Part shown: one piece after another, positions 28,203 through 39,860 of the stretch
Position numbering within the stretch: position 1 is the stretch's first letter
How the letters are laid out: each line of letters opens with the position of its first letter
NCBI GenBank assembly: GCA_958510875.1
Contig: OY294070.1
Span: 17,971,631 to 18,035,630 of the forward strand
Length of the DNA: 64,000 nt
Direction of reading: 5' to 3'
Source: Endomychus coccineus
Lineage: Eukaryota; Arthropoda; Insecta; Coleoptera; Endomychidae
Notes under the pieces: generated by a model
Seen by the model: only the letters and a program-made list of their open reading frames with translations
What the model was told of the DNA's origin: nothing
Database searches by the model: none
Translations under genes and position numbers: made by a program

Positions 28203-30917
28203 CAGTGGCGGTTAGTACTAGAGCGCACAAGGGCACGAGCCCACCAGATAGATGTAAGGATAGAGTGCGCTAGCGCAATGAATGCATTGTTAAATAAATG
28301 ACCGAGGTTAAGCTACGAGATTCATCCCCTCTCCTTACCAGAGAGATCTCTCTCCTTCTTACCAGAGAGATGGTTCTCTCTGCTTCTTACTAAATTTCAC
28401 CTCACGCTCACGGGACTCGTTATATTCAGTGGTTTTATCATAAAAATGGGTTCTCATTGTGTTTTATGCAACTATAAGCATCTACGTAAAATCCCCCTAC
28501 CATACGAATTATATATCTTAAACCCGGTCACGTAAATAGTCGCTCACGCATTCTATCTTAACATCTCTCTGGTGCCCACCCAACCACCAAAGTAAATACA
28601 GAAAGAAATTCGTATGTAATTCAGTGCATTATTTCATTCCGCACGTCAGGCGGAATTCTAACGCTCAAAACTATGTTCCGGGGAACGTTCTGAAGTGTAC
28701 CTATTTCAAGTATGATTCGACTGACCCCGGTTTTGGGCACAAAGCATCGTGTCTTGCCTTCATAGTGTACAGTGTGTGAATTCAATTCGAAGACGTGAAT
28801 TCTGAAGTGCGTCTATTATCAATAATGGAAGTTAATTGTGTGTGCAAAATCTTTTAAAAGACCCGCTATCATTTGAGGAAAAACTTTTGATTAAAAAGAA
28901 AGGAATGCCTATTCCTGATCTTCAAATAAACTACACTTCCACAAGTAAAACCCGAACTTATAATAGAGTATTCAACAAGAATATCTATGAAAAATACGAG
29001 TGGATGTGTGGATGTCCAGTAACAAATAAACTATTTTGTTTTATGTGCTTAATTTTTAAGAAAGAGGTTAGTGCGTGGAATAAACAAGGGTTGAATGATC
29101 ACACATCGCAGAGAGGGCAAAGAAACACGAATATTCCGTTTCTCACATGGATGCATGCATAGATCTTAGTGTTTTAGGCAAAATGGACATACGTGAACAG
29201 TTAGATAGTGCTTATTCGCGACATAAAATTAAGTACAACTAAGTTCTGGAAAAAAATTATCATATTTTGCGCCGGTTAATTATGTGTACAAAATTTTGCG
29301 GATCCTTTGAATTGGCGTTACGAGGCCACGATGACACATTGACGTCCAAAAATCCAGGAAATTTATGTAGGCTTAACTTTGCAGCTGAATTAGACGCTGT
29401 GTTTGCAATACATATGAAAGGTTCTGGTTCACAAGTATTTAAAGGCGTTTCAAAAACTATTCAGAACGAATTGCTAGATGCAATGTTGCAAATTTACAAG
29501 CAGGAAAATAAAAGCAATTAAATCTGCAAATTTCATTGCTTTCGAGGCCGATTCAACTACAGACACCTCTAATCATCAGCAAATGGTTGTTATTGTTCGA
29601 TACGTGTTTAATGCATACATTTTTGAACGCTTTTGGTAGTTTTTTAAGCCGGGTGGACATAACGCTGATGTATTAGCAAAAACATTGCTGAATGAATTGC
29701 AAACTATTTTATATTCTCTTTCTGAGTCTGATAACAATAAACTAATCGCTCAAAGTTACGATGGGACATCCGTGATGAGTGGTAAGACAAATGGTTTCCC
29801 AGCCATTATCAAAAGAACATTTCCAGATGCACATTATATTCACTGTTACACGCATCAATTTAATTTAATTATTGAAGGAGCGGCACAGTGCAATAAAAGC
29901 GTGAAATTTTCTTTGCAAATTTGCAGTCATTTTCAAGCTTTTCTTGATGAAATAGTCAAACGTAGATTACCACGCGCTGTCCCTAAGTAGAAAACATTAT
30001 TTGAATACCAGGATTCTTTCAAAGAATGTTTAGACAAAATTATTGACGAATATTGGATGGATTCAGTTACTATTAGTGAAGCAAGTGGTTTATTATTTGA
30101 ATTGCTCTGAATTTCTCTACTGGTTTGAAAATATTTCATTTCATCATACCACGTGTTGAAGTATTATTTAATCAGACGCAAATGCACCGGATTGACAGTG
30201 TTCAACTTCAAAAGGCAATTGAACAATGCCAACAGCAAATTATTAGAAATTCTACTGACAATCACAATCAAAAACGCAATAATGAAGAACCTGCTAGGAA
30301 AAGACAAAAAACTACAGCTGGAGATAACAGAACTGTTTTGCAAAGGAAGTATGTGACACTATTTTAAGCCAACTTATCGACCGATTTGATTTTAGGGACC
30401 ACTTAAGTGCAGCAAAATTATTTGATTCCCAAAATTTTAAAACTTATAGACATGCATTTCCACAAAAAAATTTTGATGAAACTGTGAAATCTTATCCTAT
30501 GTTAAAGTATAAAATTAAAAAGTGAACTTTCAGCAATTTATGAGCACGATGACATGTGCGACGTAGGTGGTATTCTACTACTTTTAGTGTTCATAACAGA
30601 CAACAACCTAAAAAAGGTTTTGACGGAAACATACAAACTATTGGATATTATTTGTACAACGCTCATGTCGACAGCAGAATGTGAACGATGTTTTTCCACC
30701 CTTAAACGTATTAAAACTTTTCTGAGAAGCCAATATCAGAAGAACTGAACGCATTGGCGGTCCTATCAATAGAAAAGAATTTCGTCCAGTCTATCCCGGA
30801 TTTTGATAACAAAGTCATAAACGTTTTTACCAATATGAAAAACAGGAGAATGGATTTTATGTACAAAAAATAGGTTTTTTATTGTATCCACCCTCTTTCA
30901 TAATTCACGAGCCACTA
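28203..30917 (+). mobile_element. hAT transposon, ZMYM1/TTF-finger type, decayed
   Basis: The left end CAGTGGCGGTTAGTACTAG is hAT-like; the right end (inverted TAGTGGCTCGTG) is weak. The transposase remnant fills 28825-30873. 28310-28390 has short repeats of ACCAGAGAGAT/TCTCTC. No convincing 8-bp target duplication was found. Confidence 0.65.
28825..30873 (+). pseudogene. hAT transposase (TTF-type zinc finger, DDE, hATC), broken
   Basis: In order: DPLSFEEKLLIKKKG; a TTF-type finger around YEWMCGCPVTNKLFCFMCLI; LSVLGKMDIREQLDSAYS; RGHDDTLTSKNPGNL; the catalytic-core text FEADSTTDTSNHQQM (reading across a frame change) and SYDGTSVMSGKTNGFPAIIK ..HYIHCYTHQFNL; and the C-terminal hATC block TLMSTAECERCFSTLKRIKT. 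It resembles ZMYM1-type domesticated and mobile hAT proteins. At least five in-frame stops and several frame changes, so it cannot make transposase. Length ~2 kb is near full size. Confidence 0.85.
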
Positions 30918-30920
30918 CTA

Positions 30921-31076
30921 ATAGAACAATTTGGTTTCATTCAATTGGGTTCTGCGAATAATATTCCCAATGACTGCTCGAATTGACCAATATCAGAAGT
31001 ACCACATCCTGTTCCTTCTTATCTAATCACACAATTTGTTACGATTTTTAACTTTAGCTTTATAGTTAGGAATAAT
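30921..31076 (+). repeat. Direct repeat X, copy 2, right of hAT
   Basis: Counterpart of 28045-28201. It continues past the point where copy 1 is cut by the transposon (GGAATAATAAACACAC). Confidence 0.75.
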
Positions 31077-31479
31077 AAACACACTCGAAATATTTCAATG
31101 GGCTCGTTAAACGCGCTCAAACTAATTAGGAATTCCAATAGTTATTCGCAGAAGTGGATTCCGAAAATAGAGCTAAATATTTACACATGAAACATATAGA
31201 ATATATTGCCCTCCGTTTATTCTTGCTCCAGGACAAGACGTAACGGAAATACTGATGATTCATCCATATGGCGTAAGTATGAGTTCTACACAATTCATGT
31301 TAATAATCTATTCACAACCGCTGATTATTACTTCCTAATTATAATAAACACTCAATGATTCATAATACTAAAAACTCTATCAGAGATATGTTTATCAATT
31401 AACAAAAAAATTTCAATTGGATTGACAGATAAGTTTGTATATCTGAAGCGGATTCAGCTCTCCTTTCCTAATTTACACA

Positions 31480-31650
31480 GCTTCCGAAAAATGTTGCAGC
31501 TTCGTTAATGAAATCGATCAGAGATTCGTTTCTGGAGTAGCAAAAAAACATTGCATTGCATTAGGATGTTACTGATTTGACAATAAAAGAAATTTGATAA
31601 CAGCTCCATACTCAATTTCCGTCTTTTGGCACTGTCCTCGTATATGCAAA
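31480..31650 (-). pseudogene. mariner N-terminal fragment
   Basis: Minus strand begins with a TATACGAGGACAGTGCC end, then EIEYGAVIKFLLL, the first helix of mariner transposases (EYRAVIKFL.L.G). It decays within 50 codons. Confidence 0.45.
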
Positions 31651-31789
31651 ACAAACAGAATACATCATAAACTTAAATAAAATAAATATTAAAAGTTTAC
31701 ACTAGTTTAATAGATAAAGGTAACTATAGTTTCGCTAACACAGTAGCTTATTTAAAGAAATATTACAATCCTAATCCTGTGTGAAATGC

Positions 31790-34330
31790 TGAGAGCGCCA
31801 GCTTGGTACTGAGCTGCATACCGGAAGAGGGGAAGACGGCAAAGTCTAACATCGTTTCCCCTGAAAACTAGAGAAACTGCATGTGACGGATGGAACTCTT
31901 ATGAGAAACCCCCTACATCGTAACCAGTATGCTCACCAAACCGGGGAATCTTGCGAAATGGCGGTAGAAGTAATACAGAAAGCGGAAAAATGGCTGGACT
32001 GCAAAGAAATAGCGCTAGCGAGCTGGACCTAGAGGGAGCTTTTGATAACACCTCTTTCGAATCAATTGCCCGAGCAACACGAGAGCGAGGGATGGATAGT
32101 CTGTTGTGCAGGGGGATCCACAACATGCTCCGATTTAGGACAGTTATAGGAACTCTCAATGAGGCTGAGAGGTAGGTGCGGGTCGCAGGATGTCCGCAGG
32201 GAGCTGTACTGTCACCTCTGATGTGGAGTCTGGTGGTGGACGAAATCCTAATACTCCTTGATAGTAAAGGATTCTGCGTAATCGGATGTGCGGAAGATAT
32301 CGTCATTATGGAAGGGAAGTTTGGGAGCACGATAGCGTCTCTGATGCAGCAAGCACTGGACACCGTGGAAAAACGAAGGACTCAAAGTGAATCCCTCGAA
32401 AATAACCATTGTACCCTTCATGACTCGAGAGAGAACTATTTGGTCCGGCGCTAGGCCGGGAGTAGATTCAGCAAGCAACACCTTTTCGTGGTTATCGACA
32501 TAAATAACCCTACGGGGAGAAACTAACGTTGTCAATGCCTAAGATCCGGTGAACTGTGCACCACATGCAGTTCATCACTAAAACCAAGTTTCGTGCCTTC
32601 CTATCCCAGATCTCTGGTCGAATTGGATTCACGGGCTTGGTAGACAATGCGGTAGGCTATTTGAACGAAGCCGAACGGTGACTCGTCAAACGTTCCTGGT
32701 GAAACAGGTAACACGAGGAGATGGAATTGACCATAGCCCAGGAGGGGCACTATATGAGCCTAGCAAGTAGCTCCACTTTGGGTTCGCCTGAAGTGGGTCC
32801 GCCTAAAGGAACTCCGCCGGGGGTGAACAAAAGCTGCCTCTGCGGGGGTAGAATGCTGCACCACATGGCTCTACTCATAAAGTCCGGTGTCGGTGCTTCA
32901 TATGCCAGGCCTCTGGGAAATTGATTCGCGGCCGAGGCAACGATATGTGGAAGACCGATGATAAGAGGTCGACGGCGATTCGTCGAACGGGAGCTGTTAT
33001 AAAAATATAACACTAACACGAGTAGACAGGGGGAGAGGGGCCCAGGCGGTTCAAAAGACCGTCTCCTCTCCAAGTAAGGCGTTGGTCTCTGTCGGGCAGT
33101 GGCCTGCTGTTAAGTAGGAGAGGGCCCTATGAACATGTCTAAAGTCTAACGACGGGAAGGCAGGGGGCGTTAAAACCCCCACAGTTTGTATCGTGTACCC
33201 TTCATGAGGAGAAAGGACATTGGAAACGTACAAGACATAGTTTTGTATGGGGAAAACATACAGAAGTCGGCGCGGTCAAGTACCTTGGGGTAAGTTTAAA
33301 TAAAAGACTGACTTTTGGGAAGCATCTGGAGAAAATCACTAATAAAGCGATAAGTGCCCTGTAGACCTGTCGTCGTACTGTCAGAATAACCTGGGGACTC
33401 ACACCACGGATGCACTGGTTGTACACAACCATAGTGAGACGCCGCAGTCGTGTGGTGGCCAAAAAAGTATCCCAGCATTCCCTGAGCAAAATTCAGATGC
33501 GGGCGTGCTTAGGAATAACAGATGCAATGTCGACTGCGATGGAAAGGCTGTTGGGGTTGAAGCCACTGCATCACGCTGTTCAGACAGAAACAACAGGACC
33601 GTATCGTTTCGATCTTATTGGACAAGGAAAGGAGACCAAGAACCCCGAATCATTCTTGGATTGCTTGAATCACCTGGGCCATTGGGGATGAGATCCGACA
33701 AGATCAAGCTGAATGGGCGGAAAAACGCTGGGGGCAATCCTCATATGATACCAGGGAATTCCGTATGGTTCACCGAAGGCACCAAAACCGAAAAAAGTAC
33801 AGGTTCTGGAATAGTCGAGACAAAGGACCAGGGAGAAATGATTTCTTTAAGCCTAGGGACACTTGTGACAGAATTCCAAGCAAAAATATTAGCAATTACA
33901 ATATGTGCTCGAATTATGAGGGAGAGAGCCTATGAGAATAGACAAATCACAATCATAACGAGCAACTTAACAGTGCTTAAGGCACTGGAGTCATAGCCAA
34001 TCATCTCATAATGTGTACTTGATTGTGTAAAGGAACTAACGGCACTAGTAAAGAGCCCCAATAGAGTGACACTCATATGATTGATCATCGGACATACCTT
34101 GGAGACGATAAAACTACACCCGACGAAATCAGAAGTACTGAATTTCATAGAATACACCGGACTGATGATGAGATAGCAATATGTGAGGGCACAATAGGAC
34201 ACCAATGATCGCAGAGCAGTGGGGCTCTCTGTGGAAAGGAGAACCAACCTCACGGGGGAAGGGTTTTAGTCGGTAAGAATCCGGGACACCTGGGGGCACG
34301 GGCCCCCGAGGCGTCTATACAAGATTTCCC
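31790..34330 (+). mobile_element. R1/LOA-like LINE (family C), RT + RNase H, with nested insertion
   Basis: Non-LTR retrotransposon relic. RT text begins MRNPLHRNQYAHQTGES, then LDLEGAFDNTSF, VAGCPQGAVLSPLMWSLVVD, IGCAEDIVIM (catalytic YADD changed), IVPFMRRKDIGN, and a thumb region HWLYTTIVRR. RNase H follows: VWFTEGTKTEKSTGSGIVE, VTEFQAKILAITICARIM, ITIITSNLTVLKALES. The 3' end is GC-rich (CCTGGGGGCACGGGCCCCCG). Multiple frameshifts and stops. Interrupted at 32424-33193. Confidence 0.85.
32424..33193. mobile_element. 770-bp insert in LINE family C flanked by a perfect 14-bp direct repeat
   Basis: TGTACCCTTCATGA occurs at 32410-32423 and 33194-33207, bracketing the insert in the RT frame (IVPFM). 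The insert is GC-richer than its surroundings. It holds two diverged tandem units (about 32555-32705 and 32861-33000, both starting GCACCACATG and ending near GACTCGTCAAACG/GATTCGTCGAACG). This organisation is like tandem 5'-UTR monomers of a LINE. It has no recognised protein. Confidence 0.6.
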
Positions 34331-35074
34331 CTCCTCTAAACAAAAATGCTTATCTTAAGATAGATGGTTATTGGAATTTTACTTAATTGGCTTCAACCCA
34401 ATGACCGATTAAACGATTTCATCACGTAATGGCTGACTCTTTTCAATATTTGAATACATCATTCCAAGATGAGGAAAAACATAGCAAGTTATTTAAATAT
34501 GAAGATAACAATAACAAAAATAATACCTGCAAAAATTATTATTGCGGCTCTACATTACTATTGCACCGAATTCGTCTTGTTATGTTGTCAACAATTATTG
34601 TAATAATCATATCATTACAACATAACGATTGAACTAATTTTAGTTCTGTTGAAATAACAACCGCGACATTCATGTCCTCCGAAGAACTCGACCGAAACGA
34701 TCGGTCAGCCTGGTGGGTCGTTACATAAAAAGAAAATCCGATGGTACCATTCTTCCGTGGTGTCATTAAACAAAAGTGTTTTCGATGTCAGTATAAGTTT
34801 AATACTTTCTTCATTTATGTAATGAATTGGAGTGGGGTATTTTACACCGACCCTTGACCACACCATTTGTTAGAAGCTTTTTGTTTTGTGCCGTATAACA
34901 GTTTTTTTGGAAGAACTGCCTTGAAGCAGAGTATTCCAATTTTACAGAATCTTCCTGTTTAAACCATGAATATTAAAGAAATTCTGATCTTGCTAGACAT
35001 CTATTCCTTAATGTGTACTATATTATATGTAAATTCTTGGGAGTGTTGTGTATTTTATTTTTATTTTTATTTAC
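34331..35074. other. Spacer between LINE C and Penelope fragment
   Basis: CCGAAACGATCGG near 34690 resembles the 'ccgaaacg' motif of Penelope terminal repeats. Otherwise AT-rich, without a gene. Confidence 0.35.
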
Positions 35075-35703
35075 ATTCACAATCACACAAGCTAGCAGCA
35101 TATAATTGTATGATACATAGATTAATTAATGTCCCATTAAGTAAAGATAGTTTCGATTTGGAATTAAACAGAATCATAGATATTGCCAAAAATAACGGTT
35201 ATAATGTCAAGATAATTAATAAAATACTCCAAAATAAATTCAATAGAAAAGCCTTAAACGTAATTTATCCGCAGATTAATAATAATACAAAATCAAATTT
35301 CACTTGTCTAACATATTTAGGTAAACATTCACTAAAAATATCTAAATTCCTTAAAAAACAGAATAAAAACGTCGCCTTTAAAACAACAAATAACCTATGC
35401 TCGTATATTAATAACTCGAAATCTAAAAAAGATAAATTAAAGGAATCTGGAGTTTACAGACTGAGATGTGATGACTGTAGTGCTTTGTACATAGGACAAA
35501 CTGGACGCAGTTTTAGCGTAAAGTTCAAAGAACATTTTAGAAGTTACAGGCTCAAAATAGAGGACTCTAATTACGCAAATCACCTGTTAGAACATAACCA
35601 CAATTTCACCCTTAATCCCGATATTCCACATATTCAGAAAAAAGAACATAAACTTAATATACTAGAATCCATTAGAAATATTGAAACACTCAAAAAACAA
35701 TAA
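35075..35703 (+). pseudogene. Penelope-like element, C-terminal region with GIY-YIG nuclease, 5' truncated
   Basis: Open frame to TAA at 35703. Family-like sequence starts at SQSHKLAAYNCMIHRLINVP and runs through FDLELNRIIDIAKNNGYN, the linker after the reverse transcriptase. The GIY-YIG nuclease follows: SGVYRLRCDDCSALYIGQTG then RSFSVKFKEHFRSY and NHLLEHNHNF. Catalytic Y..Y, R, H and conserved Cys pair are present. Residues before 35075 look unrelated, so the copy is truncated there. The intact frame makes it the best-preserved Penelope piece in the window. Confidence 0.85.
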
Positions 35704-36000
35704 TAATGTAATATTAAATGATCAAATCGATACATATAATTCACCGCTTGTTAACAATTTTGTAAACACACTCCCACCATTATCCACCCCCATCCCTCAA
35801 TTTGTACCACATTCTGATTCCCAATATTTAAGGACATACTTTTAGATTTAGCTTTAGTTGATAACTCCTTGCTTTGAAAATGCCACAGTGTGGTGAAACA
35901 ATTTGTCAGCATTTTTAAATTGAATATTAAAAGTTTTGTGTAAAATTTGAGTTTTATTCTCCAACTTCCGAAGTCACATGAGATTTTCAATTGTGACGCC
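35704..36000 (+). repeat. Penelope 3' flank with the TGCCACAGTGTGG arm
   Basis: 35879-35990 matches one arm of the palindrome at 78-306 (TGCCACAGTGTGGTGAAACA, then TTGAGTTT..CTCCAACTT). It follows the GIY-YIG stop, which suggests it is the element's terminal repeat. Confidence 0.6.
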
Positions 36001-36017
36001 ATCTGTATTATTTTTCA

Positions 36018-36047
36018 GCGAATTTTCACCTTGCCCTCGTATACACA
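36018..36047 (-). mobile_element. mariner-type terminal repeat remnant
   Basis: CAGCGAATTTTCACCTTGCC then CTCGTATA, the inverse of the end at 26969. It abuts the Penelope flank. Confidence 0.4.
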
Positions 36048-38029
36048 TTTTTAAACATTATAAAGAAGTACGTAGAAAATTTACAAGTGTTTAATTAATT
36101 AAATTTCTATAAATTTGACCAAAAGATTGTACATCGGTTCTACTATTAACAGAATTTGTATCACGAAGATAGATCTTTTAAAATAATTGTTGTCTTAGGC
36201 AAGAAAATGATTTTTATAATAGCACTGATGGTTTTAATTAAAACAATGTTTAGCAATGGCGGTGAAATTTTTCTAAGTTATTTTTGTTATTAGTGCTATA
36301 CATTCTTTTTTGTAAATATTGTTTAGAGATTCCTGTCTAAGTCCCATTGCAATCTAAACAATTTAATTTATATACCGTGTGGTTTTTTTGCGACGTAGAC
36401 ATTTTTAAATGGAATTAATGCGATAAAGACGCTTAGTGCTTAGTAAAATTAGTTCAAAAAATTCCGCGCTTTAGTTGACGAATTAGTTTTCAATCGTCTT
36501 CTGATGATGATCGTGAGACCGAAACGTGAGTAAAGACATAGTAGATATAAGTGTTTGTGCGACCCATTTCTCAAGAATTTACATATGATTCAAATCTGGG
36601 TCAAGAAACAATATTATATTTAATTGATACTGTTATATGTCGCTAATTTCTTTTTAGTAAACCTAATTTTAAGTGAAAACTTGCCTCTAAACATTTTTTT
36701 TTACTTTTGATTTTATTTTCCGATATCATTTTCTGTTTCTATAATCATATACATTTGATTTTCCTTGTTTTCCGGTTTCCCGAGAAAATATTTTCTTCGT
36801 GCAATATTTATTAGTTAATATTGAGCGACAGTCAATATAGGCACACACTTGGAAAAATTCCTTGTATGCAATAGAAAGCCGTTTTACAGAAAACAAAATT
36901 TTTATTTCATTATCATATAGTGAAATATTCGAAATTCACGTTGGAATATCCATCTTCAATGAGGTTTTCCCAACCGAAAGAGTGTTAAATTTTGTAACAT
37001 TACATGATCAATTTAGACTTCAATTAGCCGTTACAAAACTTGTAAGAACTAAGAAACAATGTTCGATGGTAGCATATAATTATTCCAATCACCATCTTCT
37101 GTCGTAATCAATTATCGAAAAACTGCAGTCTCGCTAGTCGTTTTTTGGCGTTAATGAATTCATTTATTTCAAGGCAAACCGCGACTAGCAGTAGACTACT
37201 TTCTACGGCCTAACAATCGAAAAATGACGAAGTTATTTATCGAATAGAGCAATTTGACCCTCAACCGCCGCTTAGAATCGGCAAACATTGAAGCTCTTAT
37301 AAAAAATTCGAATTGCACGGTACAACTGAAGCGAGTCAATGAGTCACCCAGCGTTTACCGGCAAGAAACACCGTTAAAAGAGAATATGTGTCTTTATCTG
37401 CTCGAGACTTTGCAGCAAACCAGAAACAAGGATGCCGAAAACAACTGGTTCAAAATATAATGAATTTGACAAGGTGACCACACACCTTGTGACTTATTGT
37501 ACAGTTTGATTTGTTTTAATGTGAATATTAAAGGAAACTTCTATAGGAATCAATACATTTTCATTTCATCCGAAAATCTTGCAATTCTTTACACATCTTA
37601 GAGCTCTGCAAGAGCTGTTTCAATAAGAATGATCGACTCGATAGTTTGAAGCTAATTGACAATTGACGGGGTGTTTCTAATGAACGAGTAATGCCAAAAC
37701 GCCTAATGAAACGAGTTCTCCATACTTTTTTTTTCTACTCTGGCTTTTAATTATCTTTTTTCTATAAAATAAATTGATGAAATTAGTTTTTTTGTTTTTT
37801 TTTTATGTTGGTACGATAATTCGAATATTGATGTTAATGTATACAATAATTGTTCAATTCAGGGACCACCAAATTGAACGTTGTTTCTTGTTTTTGGATT
37901 GATAGAATGATAAGAAATTCATTTTGTTCCGTATCAATTATGAAAAATTGTAAACGAAAGTGAAGTGTCAAAGTCAAGAATTAGTAACGCCAACCTTTAA
38001 AAACTAAAAATCCCTAGAATTAACATATC
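36048..38029. other. No recognised gene
   Basis: CTGATGATGATCGTGAGACCGAAACG near 36500 is in the style of Penelope terminal repeats. Open frames at 36862-37107 and 37254-37460 have no recognisable domain or splice context. Confidence 0.4.
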
Positions 38030-38406
38030 GAATGCATTCTTAATCCACTTATATTTTCGTTGGAGCTGAACGGAGCGATTAAAGAAGCAAAGGAAAAGAT
38101 TCAAACACAGAGCTGTGATACGCGGACGACATAGACAAGAACGATGAAATAGTGAACGACAACCTGGAAATCGACAAGAAAGCACTGCAAAAGAATGTAA
38201 TGGAAATAAACAAAGACAAATCAAAGACCATGATACTAATAATGACGAAATAATTACCCTCATCCACTAAGAACGCTATTATAGAAATAAGGACCTTTCA
38301 GCCACCAGGTAGCCATCATCAGACTATGACCATGATAATAGGAAAGAAAACACAGAAACATAAAATATACAAAGAAGACAATCTAGAACAAGTTACAAAT
38401 TTGAAG
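38030..38406 (+). pseudogene. RTE/jockey-like LINE fragment, part 1
   Basis: Reads ELNGAIKEAKEKIQTQS, VMEINKDKSKTMILIMTK and LEQVTNLKY in shifting frames. This is the post-YADD region of craft-type LINEs (N..KTK.M...LE.V..FKYLG). It breaks off where a TA-flanked DNA element begins at 38409. Confidence 0.6.
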
Positions 38407-38408
38407 TA

Positions 38409-39107
38409 CCGGGATATCAAAAATTATTTTGGTCAAGGGTGGTTGTGGAATCTAAAACGTGTGTCTTACTTTACGTTTGAAATAATTATGTCACTGTCAC
38501 ACTGACATCATCAATAACCTACAAATTTCATACCTATTTATTTCAGTTGTAAAACAATAATGAACTACAAATTATGAAATAATTATGTGAACTTTGAACC
38601 TTTTCAGAGGTCGTGATAGCCACAATCCTGGTCAAAAACTGTTTTGAAATAGTTAATTTTCCGTAAATCGAATGACGTTCACGTGAGAAGCCCGTAGCAC
38701 GCGAGTTAGAAAAGTGCAAACTGGTTGTACCTAATACGGCTTTACGACGACTTTTCGCGTGCCGTTTTCGCTCCATGTAGTTAGATTTAGTATCGGACCG
38801 TGCCCGACGGCCCTTCTTCTTTCGATAAATGTCCATTAAATAGGAAAATTTAATTGAAACAGTTTGAGCTATTCTCAGATCTCAGTTACGCGCGTCTAAC
38901 GTGCGACGTACCAAAGGGAATTTTCTCGCGACTAAAATATACACGAAGCGGGTAAAAGCTAGCGGCCCATAGCCAAAAACACTTTATTACAGCTGGCGCC
39001 GGTCGCACGGGGCAAGAAACGGCCCCAAATTAACAAGACCGAGGTAAAATGTATAAACTCTAGCTCCTCTAAGCATATGTCAAAATGATTTCGTTCATAT
39101 CTTCCTA
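38409..39107 (-). mobile_element. TA-flanked DNA element 'CCGGG', truncated copy
   Basis: Starts with the terminal repeat CCGGGATATCAAAAATTATT after a TA. It is a reverse-oriented copy of 46270-47220, including the small ORF. The other end is lost at 39107, where LINE family A sequence begins. Confidence 0.8.
38543..38836 (-). CDS. Small Lys/Arg-rich ORF of the CCGGG element (97 codons)
   Basis: Starts MDIYRKKKGRRARSDTKSN and matches the 46801-47091 product except at about three residues before the C-terminal tail. Function and family unknown. The N-terminal third is strongly basic. The last ~25 codons run into terminal-repeat-proximal sequence, so the natural C-terminus is uncertain. Confidence 0.4.
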   Translation of the reverse strand: MDIYRKKKGRRARSDTKSNYMERKRHAKSRRKAVLGTTSLHFSNSRATGFSRERHSIYGKLTISKQFLTRIVAITTSEKVQSSHNYFIICSSLLFYN

Positions 39108-39300
39108 CCAGACTTCATTTTTTTATCGAACAACGAAGTTGTAGAGCTCTTTACCTAATGAGGTTTTTCCCTATGCCTATAACCTCCAAACCTTCAAGAA
39201 AAGTACGAATACCTATCTCCTCTATTTACATTCCACTGCTGGTTCACACGATGCTCTTCGAACATTATAGCTTTTCAACTCGTCTAGTCAAAGTATAAAA
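39108..39300 (+). pseudogene. LINE family A 3' fragment
   Basis: Encodes the family C-terminal block (KLWSSLPNEVFPYAYNLQTF-like text, then HSTAGSHDALRTL) and the tail TCTAGTCAAAGTATAAAAAA. 5' truncated insertion into the CCGGG element. Confidence 0.75.
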
Positions 39301-39399
39301 AAAAATCTATTTAAGGCACTACCAGGTTTCGATGTCTCAGTTTACACCACATCTTGAGGCCGCATTAAAGAAAATTTGTTGAAATCTAATATTTTTTAA

Positions 39400-39860
39400 A
39401 TTAAAAAAATTATTACTATATTGTGTTTACTCATAAAATGTTGTTTGAAAAAACATTGATAGCAATAGAAATAAGGTTTCCAAAGATAATCGAAATTGAA
39501 ACAAAAATGGATAAAATAAGGTACACTACACAAAGACAAAACTTGAAGCCAAGACCCATAGAGACGAAATATAAGGCATTTAGATGGTTTGGACACATAA
39601 AATGAAAGAGTGAAACAGGTGTTGGTAGCGAAAACATAATGAAAAGCCAAAGACAGGCCTAGCGGAATATGATTAGGAGATGTAAGTTCGGCGGCGATCA
39701 AGAGAAACATGAAATTGGAAGACATAAACAAAAGAACCCAGGATACAAAAAAAATAAAGAGAGCTGTGGACAATAACATAAGAAAGTTCAACTCCATCAA
39801 CATACTACGCTCGTAAGTTGGGTCCAAGGACTTTGTTAAGTACGCAAGATTCTCCTGGCC
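39400..39860 (+). pseudogene. RTE/jockey-like LINE fragment, part 2
   Basis: Reads KYKAFRWFGHIK, the LRWFGH(V/I).R motif at the C-terminus of such LINEs, followed by degenerate GRP..RW-type text. Probably the continuation of 38030-38406 across the inserted DNA. Confidence 0.5.

Noticed and set aside
31899..32363. Minus-strand 154-codon open frame
   Set aside because: Antisense of the LINE family C reverse transcriptase; low-complexity Ser/Pro-rich translation with no domain.
32750..33073. Open frames in the GC-rich insert
   Set aside because: They overlap on both strands and change between the two tandem monomers; explained by base composition.
36862..37460. Two plus-strand frames of 81 and 68 codons
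   Set aside because: No similarity that I recognise, and no splice sites linking them.
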